NCBI GenBank assembly: GCA_963739335.1
Contig: CAVUAC010000088.1
Coordinates: 19,288-83,287 of the forward strand
Origin: UBA9647 sp963739335
GTDB lineage: Bacteria; Bacteroidota; Ignavibacteria; UBA10030
Direction: 5' to 3'
Length of the DNA: 64,000 bases
Below the pieces are notes generated by a model. That model was not told where the DNA came from and searched no databases. It saw only the letters and a program-made list of their open reading frames with translations. The position numbers and the translations under genes are program-made. This document shows, one piece after another, positions 30,436 to 39,251 of the stretch (within the stretch, counting starts at the first letter, position 1; every line of letters begins with the position of its first letter).

Positions 30436-32461
30436 CTACCGGGCTTTCTTTTGAAGTGACCGGAATATTCCTTCCCCGAGCGTCCCAGCCAGAATCCGTC
30501 CATTCGCGATCCTCATCAAAACTGTGGTATGCTCAGAAGGCAGGCCTGAATTCGTACGGCGCCATGCGCGACCTTCGTCTCTGGAGCTGAAGAATCTCGC
30601 CGGTATATGTCGTGGCGTAGATCGTGCCATGCGTGTCATCCATAAATGACGTCACTGTCAGTGAGGGGAAATCCACCTTTTGCCAATAAAGGCCGTTGCC
30701 TGACAGCAGATAGATACCATCTCCGTTGGTTCCTACAAGAAGCTTGCCCCGCTTTTGCTCGAAGATGGCGATCACCGGGATGTCTCGGTTGTAGATCAAT
30801 TCCCACATCTTGCCTTGATTGGAGGAGCGAAAAACTCCGCGCCTCGTGGACGCATAGACAAATCCTGTCCTCGATGGAACGATGGCAGTTATTCTTTTTT
30901 CATACAAACCACCATTTCTCTCCTGCCATGTCTCTCCACGGCTGTCTGAGATGTATATCCCCGACCCGTTGCTTCCGAGAAAAAGACAGCCCCTGTGATC
31001 TATCGCCATGGTTGAAAGTGAAACACCCTTTGGCAATCCAGATTGGAATACCGTCCAGGTTTTCCCTTTGTCATCAGATCGATAAAATTGTTGTCGACCA
31101 TATTCATCGACAATAGCATACATGAATCCCTTGGAATCCAGTTTGACGGAAAGGATATTTCCTGACTCGGGCGAAGCATGGGTCCAGCTTGTTCCATTGT
31201 TGCTGGAACAATAGATTCCACCTCCCTGTGTCCCCGCGAGAATAAGGTTCGCATTCCATTCGAGAGAAATGACGTATGGGAAAACCAGTCCGGTATTCGA
31301 CAGTCTCCAGTATTGCGCTCCGTCCGTCGAGCGATAGATGCCAAGAGAGTGAACTCCCATCAACAAGACTCCCTCCCGCGTGGCCAGAAGCGACGTAGGT
31401 TCGATGTTGCCGAGATTCCCTGCTGAAATATCGATCCAATGCCTCCCGTCGTCATCAGAGCGAATGAATTGTCCACCACCGAGGAATGCATAAACGAAAT
31501 GCTGGGACACTGCAAGCACACGAACCGGTCTGTTCCCTCCTCTCCTCAAAGCTGAAAACCAAGCGTTGCCGCCATCTGTTGAATGGAACATGTGACCGGT
31601 GTTGGTCAATGCCAAGAGGCCATTCCTTGACCCAATGGTGAGCGACTTGATCTTCAGATCACTCAACCCTTTTGCCGCTCCCATCCAGGTATCACCATTA
31701 TCGATGGATCGAAAGACTCCCTTCTCGGATGTCCCGGCGAAAAGAATCCCTGCAGAGTCAATGGCAAGTGAAGTCGGATGGAGTCCTTTGATTCCTTCAT
31801 CGAGCGTCTCCCAGCTGTGGCCGGAGTCCGTCGAACGCAGAATACAGGTGTCATCGGCACAGATGAAGACATGACCGATCCGATTGGTCACAACAGACGA
31901 AATACGCCCCCCATAAAGCGCGACAAGAGCAGGGCTCCAGGATGAGCCGTTTCTCATCACACAGAACAAGGCGCCACGGTCAGTTCCCGCGAAAATCTTT
32001 CCATCCTCCCCCACGGCAACCGAGATGATATTCTCGGCCTCCCTCGTTCTCCAATGATCGTTTGGATCCACAAGCTTCACGCTCTCCCAGGTATTTCCTT
32101 GATCATTAGACCAGAAGAAGTCTCCCCTGCTCGCCCCTGCGAATATCTCCCCTGTGGCGCTCTGTGCCAGACAGTAGATCGAGCGACCTTCGAGGCCCTT
32201 GCTACATTTCTCCCAAGCTCCAGATCGCATCTGTGCGAAACCCATTGTTGAGGATTGGATGAGACAGATCACACCAAGAATGAAGATTGCGCTACGAGTA
32301 GCCACCGATGAGCACGCAGCCATGCTCAGCCTTGGCGAAATGGAAATGAGATGCCTCGGATTCTTCATTTCAACAAGTCTCGAAAGTGTATTGGCGAGCC
32401 TGAGAGGGAGAGCCGTCGGCTGCCTAGGAAGATACAAACTGCAATTTGGCTTTTTGTGCAA
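30436..32461 (-). CDS. Exported BNR/sialidase-type propeller protein, one frame break
   Basis: Joined length about 674 residues. Many repeats of the Asp-box kind: RSTDSGHSWE, RSIDNGDTWM, HSTDGGNAWF, RSDDDGRHWI, RSDDKGKTW, each followed by a small hydrophobic strand. This is the fold of BNR/VPS10/photosystem-II-stability-factor-like propellers. A membrane-spanning or signal segment lies at residues about 58-75 (SAIFILGVICLIQSS), so the true start may be a later Met (for example MKNPRHL or MAACSSV). The frame breaks near 30592. Joining TGEIF to SSRDEGRAWRRTNSGLP, one base fewer, restores a final Asp-box blade. Function unknown; no sialidase catalytic residues identified. Confidence 0.72.
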
Positions 32462-32642
32462 TTCAAAGATCGGAAGCGTCTGGAGCTCAACAAATCACAG
32501 AGTGTCGTGGCGTTTCCAAAACCGTCGGGGAATCCATCCTACGAGTACGGATCAACCGCAGTTGACATGTCGCTGCGCTTGTGCATCCCAGACTCGGTCA
32601 CTTGGTGGAAGCTTCACTTTACACTCGGATCAGGCTGGTAAT

Positions 32643-33182
32643 CTATGTTCTGACAAATTCCTTCTCGGCAAGCCTAACCACGAGAACCGGGCACGGCGCA
32701 TGGCGAACCACCTTCTCAGCAGTGCTGCCAAACAGGACATGTTCCATCCCCGAGTGCCCATGCGTCGCTATGATAATCATATCGATCGATTCCTCTCCGG
32801 CGTACTGATCGATTTCGTAGAATGCCTTGCCGGTGCGCACAGCGCTCCGGGCCGGCACGCGAGTCCCAATTTCATTCCGTATGAGTACCTGCAGTTCCTC
32901 TCCCCCACGCTGTCTCAGTTCATCTTCAACAGACGGAAATCCAACCTGTCCAAAACTGAAGTCGGCCGGATAGATCGCGGGTTCGACAACATACAAAAGG
33001 TCAACAGAAGCTTTGAACTGCTCGGCGAAAGGGATGGCGTATTGGAGAGCTTTCTTGGAGTGCTCCGAAAAGTCGATCGGAACAAGTATCCGGCGCAATT
33101 CGATCCGGGAATGCTCGCGCGAGCTAGAGCGTGCCTGGCGTTTCGCGGACCGGACCGGTTGATGTCGTTTCATCTTTGCCAT
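32643..33182 (-). CDS. Universal stress protein (UspA family)
   Basis: 179 residues: a basic 30-residue leader, then the UspA fold (RRILVPIDFSEHSKKALQYAIPFAEQFKASVDLLYVVE) and the nucleotide-binding motif ATHGHSGMEHVLFGSTAEKVVRHAPCPVLVV (G-x2-G-x9-G-S type), which suggests an ATP-binding Usp. The start overlaps the end of the cyclic-nucleotide-binding gene by 59 bases in another frame, implying coupled expression. The usual Usp begins near RRILVPID, so the leader is an extra. A partial copy of its 3' end lies at 28042-28092. Role in stress survival is by family only. Confidence 0.9.
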   Translation of the reverse strand: MAKMKRHQPVRSAKRQARSSSREHSRIELRRILVPIDFSEHSKKALQYAIPFAEQFKASVDLLYVVEPAIYPADFSFGQVGFPSVEDELRQRGGEELQVLIRNEIGTRVPARSAVRTGKAFYEIDQYAGEESIDMIIIATHGHSGMEHVLFGSTAEKVVRHAPCPVLVVRLAEKEFVRT

Positions 33183-33756
33183 CGAGATCCTCCGGTGAAA
33201 TCGGTTCTCCCGTTTTCGTGTGGGAGGTGATGCGATCCAGCTGGCCCCGGATTTTCGAGAGCTCCTTGTCGGTTTTCCGAAGCCGGACAGCGAGGATTTC
33301 AGCGAGCTTCAGGACAATCTTGACGCCGAGATCGGTTTTCTGTTCGATCAATTCAAAGAGATCGGTTCTGAAGAAACCAATCAGCAGACAGTCGGTCTTG
33401 CAGATGGCCGTCGCCGAACGCGGCGATTCATCGAGCAATGCCAGTTCGCCAAAAAAGTCTCCGTCAGCGAGCACCGCAAGCTCCTTGTCTTCCCCCTCCC
33501 GTTCGGCGATACGGATGGAGACCTCTCCTTCCTGGATAACATACATCCCGAGGCCCGGGTCTCCCTGATAGAACACCGGGTCACCGGCTTTGTACTCGCG
33601 CTTGTGGACAATGGCCGCAACCCCACGCAATTCACGCGCAGAGAGGTTGTTGAATGCGGGGACTTTACTCAGGACAGCTTCGACGGTTCCATCCTGGATG
33701 CTCTTTCCGGAGAAAAGATTCCGCCAGAGAGCGCTTTCGTTCGATGAGGTTGACAC
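33124..33756 (-). CDS. Cyclic-nucleotide-binding domain protein
   Basis: 210 residues. One Crp-type cNMP-binding domain (FNNLSARELRGVAAIVHKREYKAGDPVFYQGDPGLGMYVI, then FFGELALLDESPRSATAICKTDCLLIGF, where the GELALL...PRSATA phosphate-binding cassette is intact). No DNA-binding helix-turn-helix follows; instead there is a charged helix and a low-complexity tail (EPISPEDLDGKDETTSTGP). It is therefore probably an effector-binding protein, not a transcription factor. Coupled to the universal stress protein gene by overlap. Effector (cAMP or other) is not evident. Confidence 0.85.
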   Translation of the reverse strand: MSTSSNESALWRNLFSGKSIQDGTVEAVLSKVPAFNNLSARELRGVAAIVHKREYKAGDPVFYQGDPGLGMYVIQEGEVSIRIAEREGEDKELAVLADGDFFGELALLDESPRSATAICKTDCLLIGFFRTDLFELIEQKTDLGVKIVLKLAEILAVRLRKTDKELSKIRGQLDRITSHTKTGEPISPEDLDGKDETTSTGPVRETPGTL

Positions 33757-33774
33757 GACTGACCTCCGTTCGAC

Positions 33775-34693
33775 TCAAACAAAATCTAACCAGTGATACT
33801 TGTCGTTCGCGTTCCGCACGACATCGAAGAACGCTTCCTGCAAACGTTTCGTGATCGGTCCAGGCTTTCCATCACCAACCGGAATCCTATCAACGGACCG
33901 TACCGGGGTTATCTCCGCTGCAGTTCCAGTGAAGAAAATCTCGTCGGCGACATAGAGCATTTCACGGGGAATGGATCCTTCGACAAGACGGAAACCAGCG
34001 TCCTCAGCCAGCTTCATGACAGAAACACGAGTGATTCCCGGTAGAATCGCTGCAATCAATGGCGGAGTGTAGATCATGTTCTCACGCACGACGAAGATGT
34101 TCTCTCCACTCCCTTCGCTAACATAGCCCTTGACATCGAGTGCTATACCTTCAGCATATCCGGCGAGTAACGCCTCCATCTTGATGAGCTGCGAACTCAG
34201 GTAATTCCCCGCGGCTTTCGACATGGTGGGGAGAGTATTCGGAGCCGGACGATTCCAAGAGGACACACCGACATCGATTCCTTGTTTGAGCGCCTCGTCC
34301 CCAAGGGTACGATCCCCATTCCCACACCGCGATCATGACATCGACGGGACTGCCGAACGGATTGACCCCCGGTTCGCCATAGCCGCGATAAGCAAGGGGC
34401 CGGATGTAACATGCCTTCAATTTGTTCGCGCGAATTGTTTCCTTAACGGCATCTGCCAGCTGCTTCTGCGTGTATGGGAGCTCTGTCCGGTACATCTTGC
34501 AGGAATCAGAGAGACGTCGCAAGTGCGCATCCAGGCGGAAAACCGCCGACCCGCGCGACGTATCATAACAACGGATTCCTTCGAACCAGCTTGATCCGTA
34601 GTGCATGGCGTGAGTCAGAACATGGACCTTGGCGTCATCCCAGTTCACCAGTTTCCCGTTCATCCAGATCTTTTCGACTTTGTTGATCGGCAT
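33775..34693 (-). CDS. ilvE: Branched-chain amino acid aminotransferase, one frame break
   Basis: PLP class IV aminotransferase of Leu/Ile/Val synthesis and breakdown. N-terminal part: KIWMNGKLVNWDDAKVHVLTHAMHYGSSWFEGIRCY, typical IlvE. C-terminal part: SSWNRPAPNTLPTMSKAAGNYLSSQLIKMEA, with the PLP lysine in SKAAGNY, then EGSGENIF and FFTGTAAEITPV. The two parts are in different frames. The break falls in GTACCC at about 34307-34310, where removing one C gives WEWGSYLGDEALKQG, exactly the family sequence. Joined length about 306 residues, normal. Start ATG 34693 (MPINKVEKIWMNG). In the minus-strand cluster with the GNAT-like gene. Confidence 0.93.
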
Positions 34694-34737
34694 ACAATGT
34701 CCCTAAATTCTAGTTTGCTCTATGAGGAAAGTCGAGA

Positions 34738-35859
34738 CTATTTGATCGGCTTCTCATAAATACGATAACGCTTGGTGATCTTTCCATTCATAGCTTCGGC
34801 GGCTTTGACCATTCTCAGGTTGTCTTCGAGCACCCAGCTCGCTTCACCATATTGATACCCGAGTTCCCGTGCGCGGACAGCGGTTTCATAAAAGAGAACT
34901 CCCGCGGCGCCCGTGTTGACGTACTCAGGCAGGACGCCAAGCACAATGATGCGCACAAAATTAATCTCTTTCTTGCGCAAAAACAACTGCAACAGTCCCG
35001 GCAGGAGCCGACCTTTCTTGTTATACCAGAGCGGAATGTTGATATCCGGCAGTGACAGTGCAAACCCAACCGTCTTCCCGTTGCTTTCGGCGAACAGAAC
35101 CAGCCCCGGAACAATGACAGGCTTCAAGTCTTTGGCCAGTGCATCAACTTCTGCTTCCGTCATTGGCACGGCCCCCCAGTTCTTTGCCCATGCTGCATTG
35201 TAGATTGTCTTGATGATTCCCACCTCGTGCACGAATTTCTTCATGTCGACTGTTCGAATCGTGAGGTTACTCCTTGCCTTCACCAGGTTATTCGCCCGCT
35301 CAAGACGCTCGGAATAGACTGTGTCCTGGGAGAGAAGATACGCATAGAGATCCTTTGCCTTCACAAATCCGTAGTTTTCGATCAGCTTTACATAGTACGC
35401 TGGATTGTACGGCATCATGATCGTCGGGCGCTCCTCAAAACCACGGACAAGCAAGCCGGTACTCATCATTCACCGAGGGATTTGCCGGACCACGGAGAGC
35501 TGTTGCACCCCTCGCTTTGACATAATCTCGCGCTGTATCAAAGAGCACGTTCGCCACACTCTGGTCGTCGATGCATTCGAAAAATCCAAAGAACCCGATG
35601 TTCTCCTGATGCTCCTTGTTGTGATTATGGTTGATGATCGCGGCAATGCGGCCGACAATTTCTCCGCCGCGCTTTGCGACGTAGAACTCGGCATCCGCAT
35701 GCTGATAGAACGGATTCTTCTTCTTGTCCATGAGTTTCCTGCGATCCATGAGGAGGGGGGGACCCAATAGATATTCCCTTCATAAATCGTCCATAGAAAC
35801 TTAATGAACTGATCACGCTGACCATCGCTCACAACAGGTTCAATGAGGATACTACTCAT
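34738..35859 (-). CDS. GNAT-like conserved protein, two frame breaks
   Basis: Joined length about 373 residues. It matches a conserved bacterial family of acetyltransferase-like proteins: MSSILIEPVVSDGQRDQFIKFLWTIYEGN, YWVPPLLMDRRKLMDKKKNPFYQH, GRIAAIINHNHN, NPSVNDE, GLLVRGFEERPTIMMPYNPAYYVKLIENYGF, with a second GNAT-like part near the end (GEASWVLEDNLRM). Substrate unknown. The first break lies in a run of seven G at 35755-35761: one C too few on the coding strand relative to WVPPLL. The second is at GTACC, 35459-35462: one C too many between NDEY and GLLV. Near the ilvE and serine-palmitoyltransferase-like genes on the same strand. Confidence 0.8.
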
Positions 35860-35908
35860 AGGTGTGCCCTTGCACGAAGAGAAATATTAGCAGGAATGGT
35901 GTCAGCAC

Positions 35909-35942
35909 AAAAAAAGCCGCCGCGCATGGCGCAGCGGCTTTT
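35909..35942 (-). terminator. Rho-independent terminator after the palmitoyltransferase-like gene
   Basis: AAAAGCCGC-CGCGC pairs with GCGCA-GCGGCTTTT across a short ATG loop, with A-rich and T-rich flanks on the two sides, so it can act in both directions. It lies 40 bases after the stop of the serine-palmitoyltransferase-like gene (minus strand) and about 50 bases before the start of the GNAT-like gene. Confidence 0.8.
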
Positions 35943-35981
35943 GAAGAACTCGTATGCATTCCGAAGGATCATCAGGCCGAC

Positions 35982-37197
35982 TCAGTTGATGGCGCCAAAC
36001 TTCTTGCCAACATCAGAGAAGACATTCAAGATCTTATCGAGATGCTCATCCTCATGTGTCGCCATGTAGCTCGTGCGGAGCATTTCCAGTCCCGGCGGCA
36101 CCCCCGGACGGATAAACGCATTGACGAACACGCCTCCCTCAAAGAGTGATTTCCACATCATCAGCACCTTTTCTGTATCGCCGATGATCACAGGGACGAC
36201 AGCCGAGTCGTGCTCTCCGATCTTGTATCCCATGCCCTTCAGCCCCTGGCGCATCTTTCGTGCGTTGCGCATAAGCTTATCAATGCGCCACGGCTCGCTC
36301 TCGAGGACGTCGAGCGCTGCCAACGCCGATGCCACGGAGGCCGGGGTCGGGCTTGCACTGAAAATCAGCGCCGGCGCATGATGCTTCAGATAGTTTATGA
36401 CGGATCGATCAGAGACGACGAATCCACCAAGAGAAGCAAAAGTCTTGCTGAACGTCCCCATTGTCATGTCCACTTGATCCTCAAGGCCGTAATGGCTCGC
36501 CGTACCCCGACCTCCCTTTCCGATGACGCCAATCGCATGGGCATCGTCGACCATGATCCGGGCGTTATACTTCTTTGCCACCTTCACCATACCCGGGAGA
36601 TCAAGGATTTCCCCGGAAGTGCTGAAGACCCCATCCGAGACAATCAGCTTCGGCGCTTCCGGCGGGAGACCGGAGATCACCGTCTCCAGGTGTTTCATAT
36701 CATTGTGCTTGTATCGGACCACCGTTTGCACATTCTTGTCGACAAGAACCCCTGCGCCGTTGGCGATGAGATTCCCCGCGACAATACAAGCATGGTTGTC
36801 CTTGTCCGAAACTACGAATTCACCAGGCTGCACGAGGGTCGGAATAATCCCCTGAGCCGTCTGGAACCCCGTGCTGAAGAGAAGGCAATCTTCCTTTCCC
36901 ATGAACTTTGCCAGGCGACGCTCGAGCTCGACGTGGAGATCCAGCGTACCCGTAAGAAAGCGTGAACCGGAACAGCCTGTGCCGTACTTCTGCACTGCTT
37001 TGATGGCCGCTTCTTTCACTTTGGGATGGGCGGTAAGGCCAAGATAGTTGTTCGATCCCGCCATGATAATCTTCCGCCCTTCGATCTGAACAACGGGCCC
37101 TTCACTTTCTTGAATCGCATGGAAGTACGGATAACACCCTGTTGCTTTCGTTTCGTCTGCAGCGCGTAAAACTCCGGCATTTATCAAAGAGATCCAA
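35982..37197 (-). CDS. Serine palmitoyltransferase-like alpha-oxoamine synthase, one frame break
   Basis: PLP enzyme that condenses an amino acid with acyl-CoA. The match is closest to bacterial serine palmitoyltransferase (first step of sphingolipid synthesis): GCYPYFHAIQ, AGSNNYLGLT, KYGTGCSGSRFLTGTLDLHVELE, DDAHAIGVIGKGGRG, and PLP lysine in GTFSKTFASLGGF. The KBL and BioF families look similar, but the PYF and TGTLDLH motifs favour SPT. The N-terminus needs a frame correction near 37161 (one base too many), which restores MDLFDKCRSFTRADETKATG. TTG 37197 is the start, preceded by GAGG five bases earlier. Joined length about 405 residues. Divergent from the epimerase gene. Confidence 0.85.
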
Positions 37198-37208
37198 TGG
37201 TGCCTCAA

Positions 37209-37327
37209 TCAGTGTGAAAAAGAAAAGGTGAAGAAAGGGTTAGATTTTGCTAATCAAAACTTTTTTGAATATAATTTAATAAGCAACGAAAGTCAACGAA
37301 CTGTACGGAATTCCAAAGGAGGGATTC
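37209..37327 (+). promoter_or_regulatory. Divergent promoter region and ribosome site of the epimerase gene
   Basis: 119 AT-rich bases between divergent genes. A TATAAT hexamer lies at 37270-37275 (GAATATAATTTAAT). An unusually strong ribosome-binding site AAAGGAGG (37315-37322) sits five bases before the ATG at 37328. No clear -35 box is visible at 17 bases, although Bacteroidota often use other promoters. Confidence 0.5.
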
Positions 37328-38311
37328 ATGGCCACCGCTCTCGTTACTGGCGGCACGGGCTTCGTCGGGAGCCACACCGTCGAGCTTCTGTTAAAGCGTG
37401 GCTTCCACGTGCAATGTCTCGTGCGCCGCAGCCGCCCAAACCTTGGGTGGGTTGAAGGCTTACCCATTGAGGTCATTCGGGCAAGTTACTATGACCTTGA
37501 CTCCCTTCGCGAAGCGGTTCAACGTGCCGACTACATTCTTCACGTCGCCGGGGTCACAAAGGCACGCAAGCAACGCGAATACAACGATGGGAATGTGCTC
37601 GCAACAAAGAATATGCTGGAAGCCGCTGCCGGGAGTCCCCGCCTCAAGAAATTCTGCTTCGTCAGCAGCTTCACCGCCGCCGGGCCCAGCCCGGACGGTT
37701 CTCCGCTGAATGAAGAATCTCCCTGCAACCCCATCACGACGTACGGCGTTACGAAACTCGAGGCAGAGACCATTTGTCAGCTTCACTCGAAAAACATCCC
37801 AATCGTTATCCTGCGTCCTCCTGCAGTCTATGGACCGAGGGACAGGGACGTCTTTGAACTATTCCGATGGGCGAGCCGTGGGATCCTCCCCCATCTCGGT
37901 ACCAAGCACAAAAGACTGAGCCTCATCTATGGCCCGGAGTTGGCACGTGCAATCGTGGACGCGACAATATCGGAGAAAACAACCGGCGAGACTTACTTCG
38001 TCGCCGATCCGGAGATCTACAATTTCGCGGATGTGATGAGCACAGCCGCGCGCATCCTTGGTAAACGAGCCCGGTCAGTGGTCATTCCAGCCGCTCTTCT
38101 TTACACCGTGGCAGGTGCGGCGGAGCTGTTCACTGCTTTCCAGTCGAAACCCGCTCTCCTCAATGTCGAGAAAGCCCGCGATCTGCTGCAAACCTCTTGG
38201 GTCTGCAGCTCCAAAAAGATCGAAGAACACATCGGCTTCCGGACTCAGGTCTCCATCGAGGATGGATTACGTCGCACGCTCGAATGGTACAGAGAGTATG
38301 GCTGGTTGTAG
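37328..38311 (+). CDS. NAD(P)-dependent epimerase/dehydratase (extended SDR)
   Basis: 327 residues. Rossmann dinucleotide motif at the very start (ALVTGGTGFVGSHTVELLLKRGF, i.e. GGxGFxG). Further SDR features: VAGVTKA, FVSSFTAAGPSP, and the catalytic YxxxK in TTYGVTKLEAE, with Ser/Thr before it, then RPPAVYGPRDRD. Substrate unknown: sugar-nucleotide epimerases, 3-beta-hydroxysteroid-like dehydrogenases and dihydroflavonol-like reductases share this pattern. The strong ribosome site implies high expression. Adjacent and divergent to the serine-palmitoyltransferase-like gene; a lipid-keto-reduction role is an attractive guess but unproven. Confidence 0.88.
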   Translation: MATALVTGGTGFVGSHTVELLLKRGFHVQCLVRRSRPNLGWVEGLPIEVIRASYYDLDSLREAVQRADYILHVAGVTKARKQREYNDGNVLATKNMLEAAAGSPRLKKFCFVSSFTAAGPSPDGSPLNEESPCNPITTYGVTKLEAETICQLHSKNIPIVILRPPAVYGPRDRDVFELFRWASRGILPHLGTKHKRLSLIYGPELARAIVDATISEKTTGETYFVADPEIYNFADVMSTAARILGKRARSVVIPAALLYTVAGAAELFTAFQSKPALLNVEKARDLLQTSWVCSSKKIEEHIGFRTQVSIEDGLRRTLEWYREYGWL

Positions 38312-38472
38312 TGTCGGTCTCGCGCGAGCAGGAGTGACCTCAGCTGGAGGAGTCTATGCAGAATTGCGTTTTAGCGTTCGTTGGACGGGTTGCGGCAGTA
38401 TGGTGACAATCGAAAAGGCTGAGGTGAGACGTTATACAGCGGGGAAGAAGACGGAGTAACTGAAAGGAGGAA

Positions 38473-38909
38473 TCAACCTACGTCGAAAGAAAACGTGTCA
38501 TTGCACGACACCAGTTCATCTCCGTGAGAACCGTAGATTCGGTACTCCACGCGATCTCCCGCCTGGAAGGATCCCATGTTCATCACCCAGTAGGAATTGT
38601 TGCGCTGCTCGCTGTTTGAATGCCATTGAGCTGGCATCTTGCAGAAGAGCTCTCTCCCGTCGGAGGTGTACAGGGTAATCTCAAGCCACACAGACTGTCC
38701 GCCTTCAACCGGATACGTTCCTATCCACAACTCCACCTCCTGACCCGCTGAAACGTATTCTGGAATGCGGGAAGCGTCAACCGTGTTGTGCCAGATGACC
38801 ATTCTCCACCTCCTCCGTTGGCGCTCACGTGTGCACGGAAGTCCACAGCGGTGGATTGCCCGCTCAGTTCAAATCCCGTTTCGACGTCAACCTCGTAGGA
38901 AGACCACAT
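38473..38909 (-). CDS. Unknown beta-sandwich-like protein, one frame break
   Basis: Joined length about 145 residues with no signal peptide. Segments such as WSSYEVDVETGFELSGQS, MVIWHNTVDASRIPEYVSAG, VWLEITLYTSDGRELFCKM and FQAGDRVEYRIYGSHGDEL are alternating strands typical of an Ig- or carbohydrate-binding-module-like fold. I do not recognise a family. Two frames must be joined near 38803 (one base missing) at GGGGE-MVIWHN. ATG 38909 is the start; a TTG two codons earlier is possible. It lies between convergent and divergent plus-strand genes and has its own short transcription unit. Confidence 0.5.
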
Positions 38910-39251
38910 TGTCAAACCGGGAAGGATGGTCTGTTCGCGTGCTGAGCCATCAGTTCTAGCTCGGCACGAGTGACCACCCTGGCAGTCCCTCTACAAACAA
39001 AGCAATTCGCGCGGAGAAAAGCAATACGCTGTGCAACTTAGCCCGAGCTGTCTCTTCCTACTAATAAGAAGCAATAGCCAACCAATGACAGAAGCATCGA
39101 AAGCGGCCGCCTCACAAATGGGGAACGGACGATGGTCTTGACTTCAGACCTTTCGTTTTGTTTCTTGAACGCCGGGTCGTTCCCCCCGGCTCCATGCGGT
39201 GTCACCGCGCGCTCTTGGCCGAAACGACCCATAGATCAAAAGCAGATACTA
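38910..39251 (+). other. 342-base region before the TonB-dependent receptor gene
   Basis: Contains no gene I can support. The frame of the receptor is open from 39132, but the signal peptide starts at 39252, so the upstream stretch is more likely leader. No clear promoter or palindrome was found. Confidence 0.3.

Noticed and set aside
32199..33230. A 343-codon open frame on the plus strand
   Set aside because: It covers the start of the BNR protein, the universal stress gene and the end of the cyclic-nucleotide-binding gene in antisense. The sequence is low in recognisable motifs and the sense genes are well supported.
36210..36965. A 251-codon plus-strand frame
   Set aside because: Antisense to the conserved serine-palmitoyltransferase-like gene; composition and motifs are those of a shadow.
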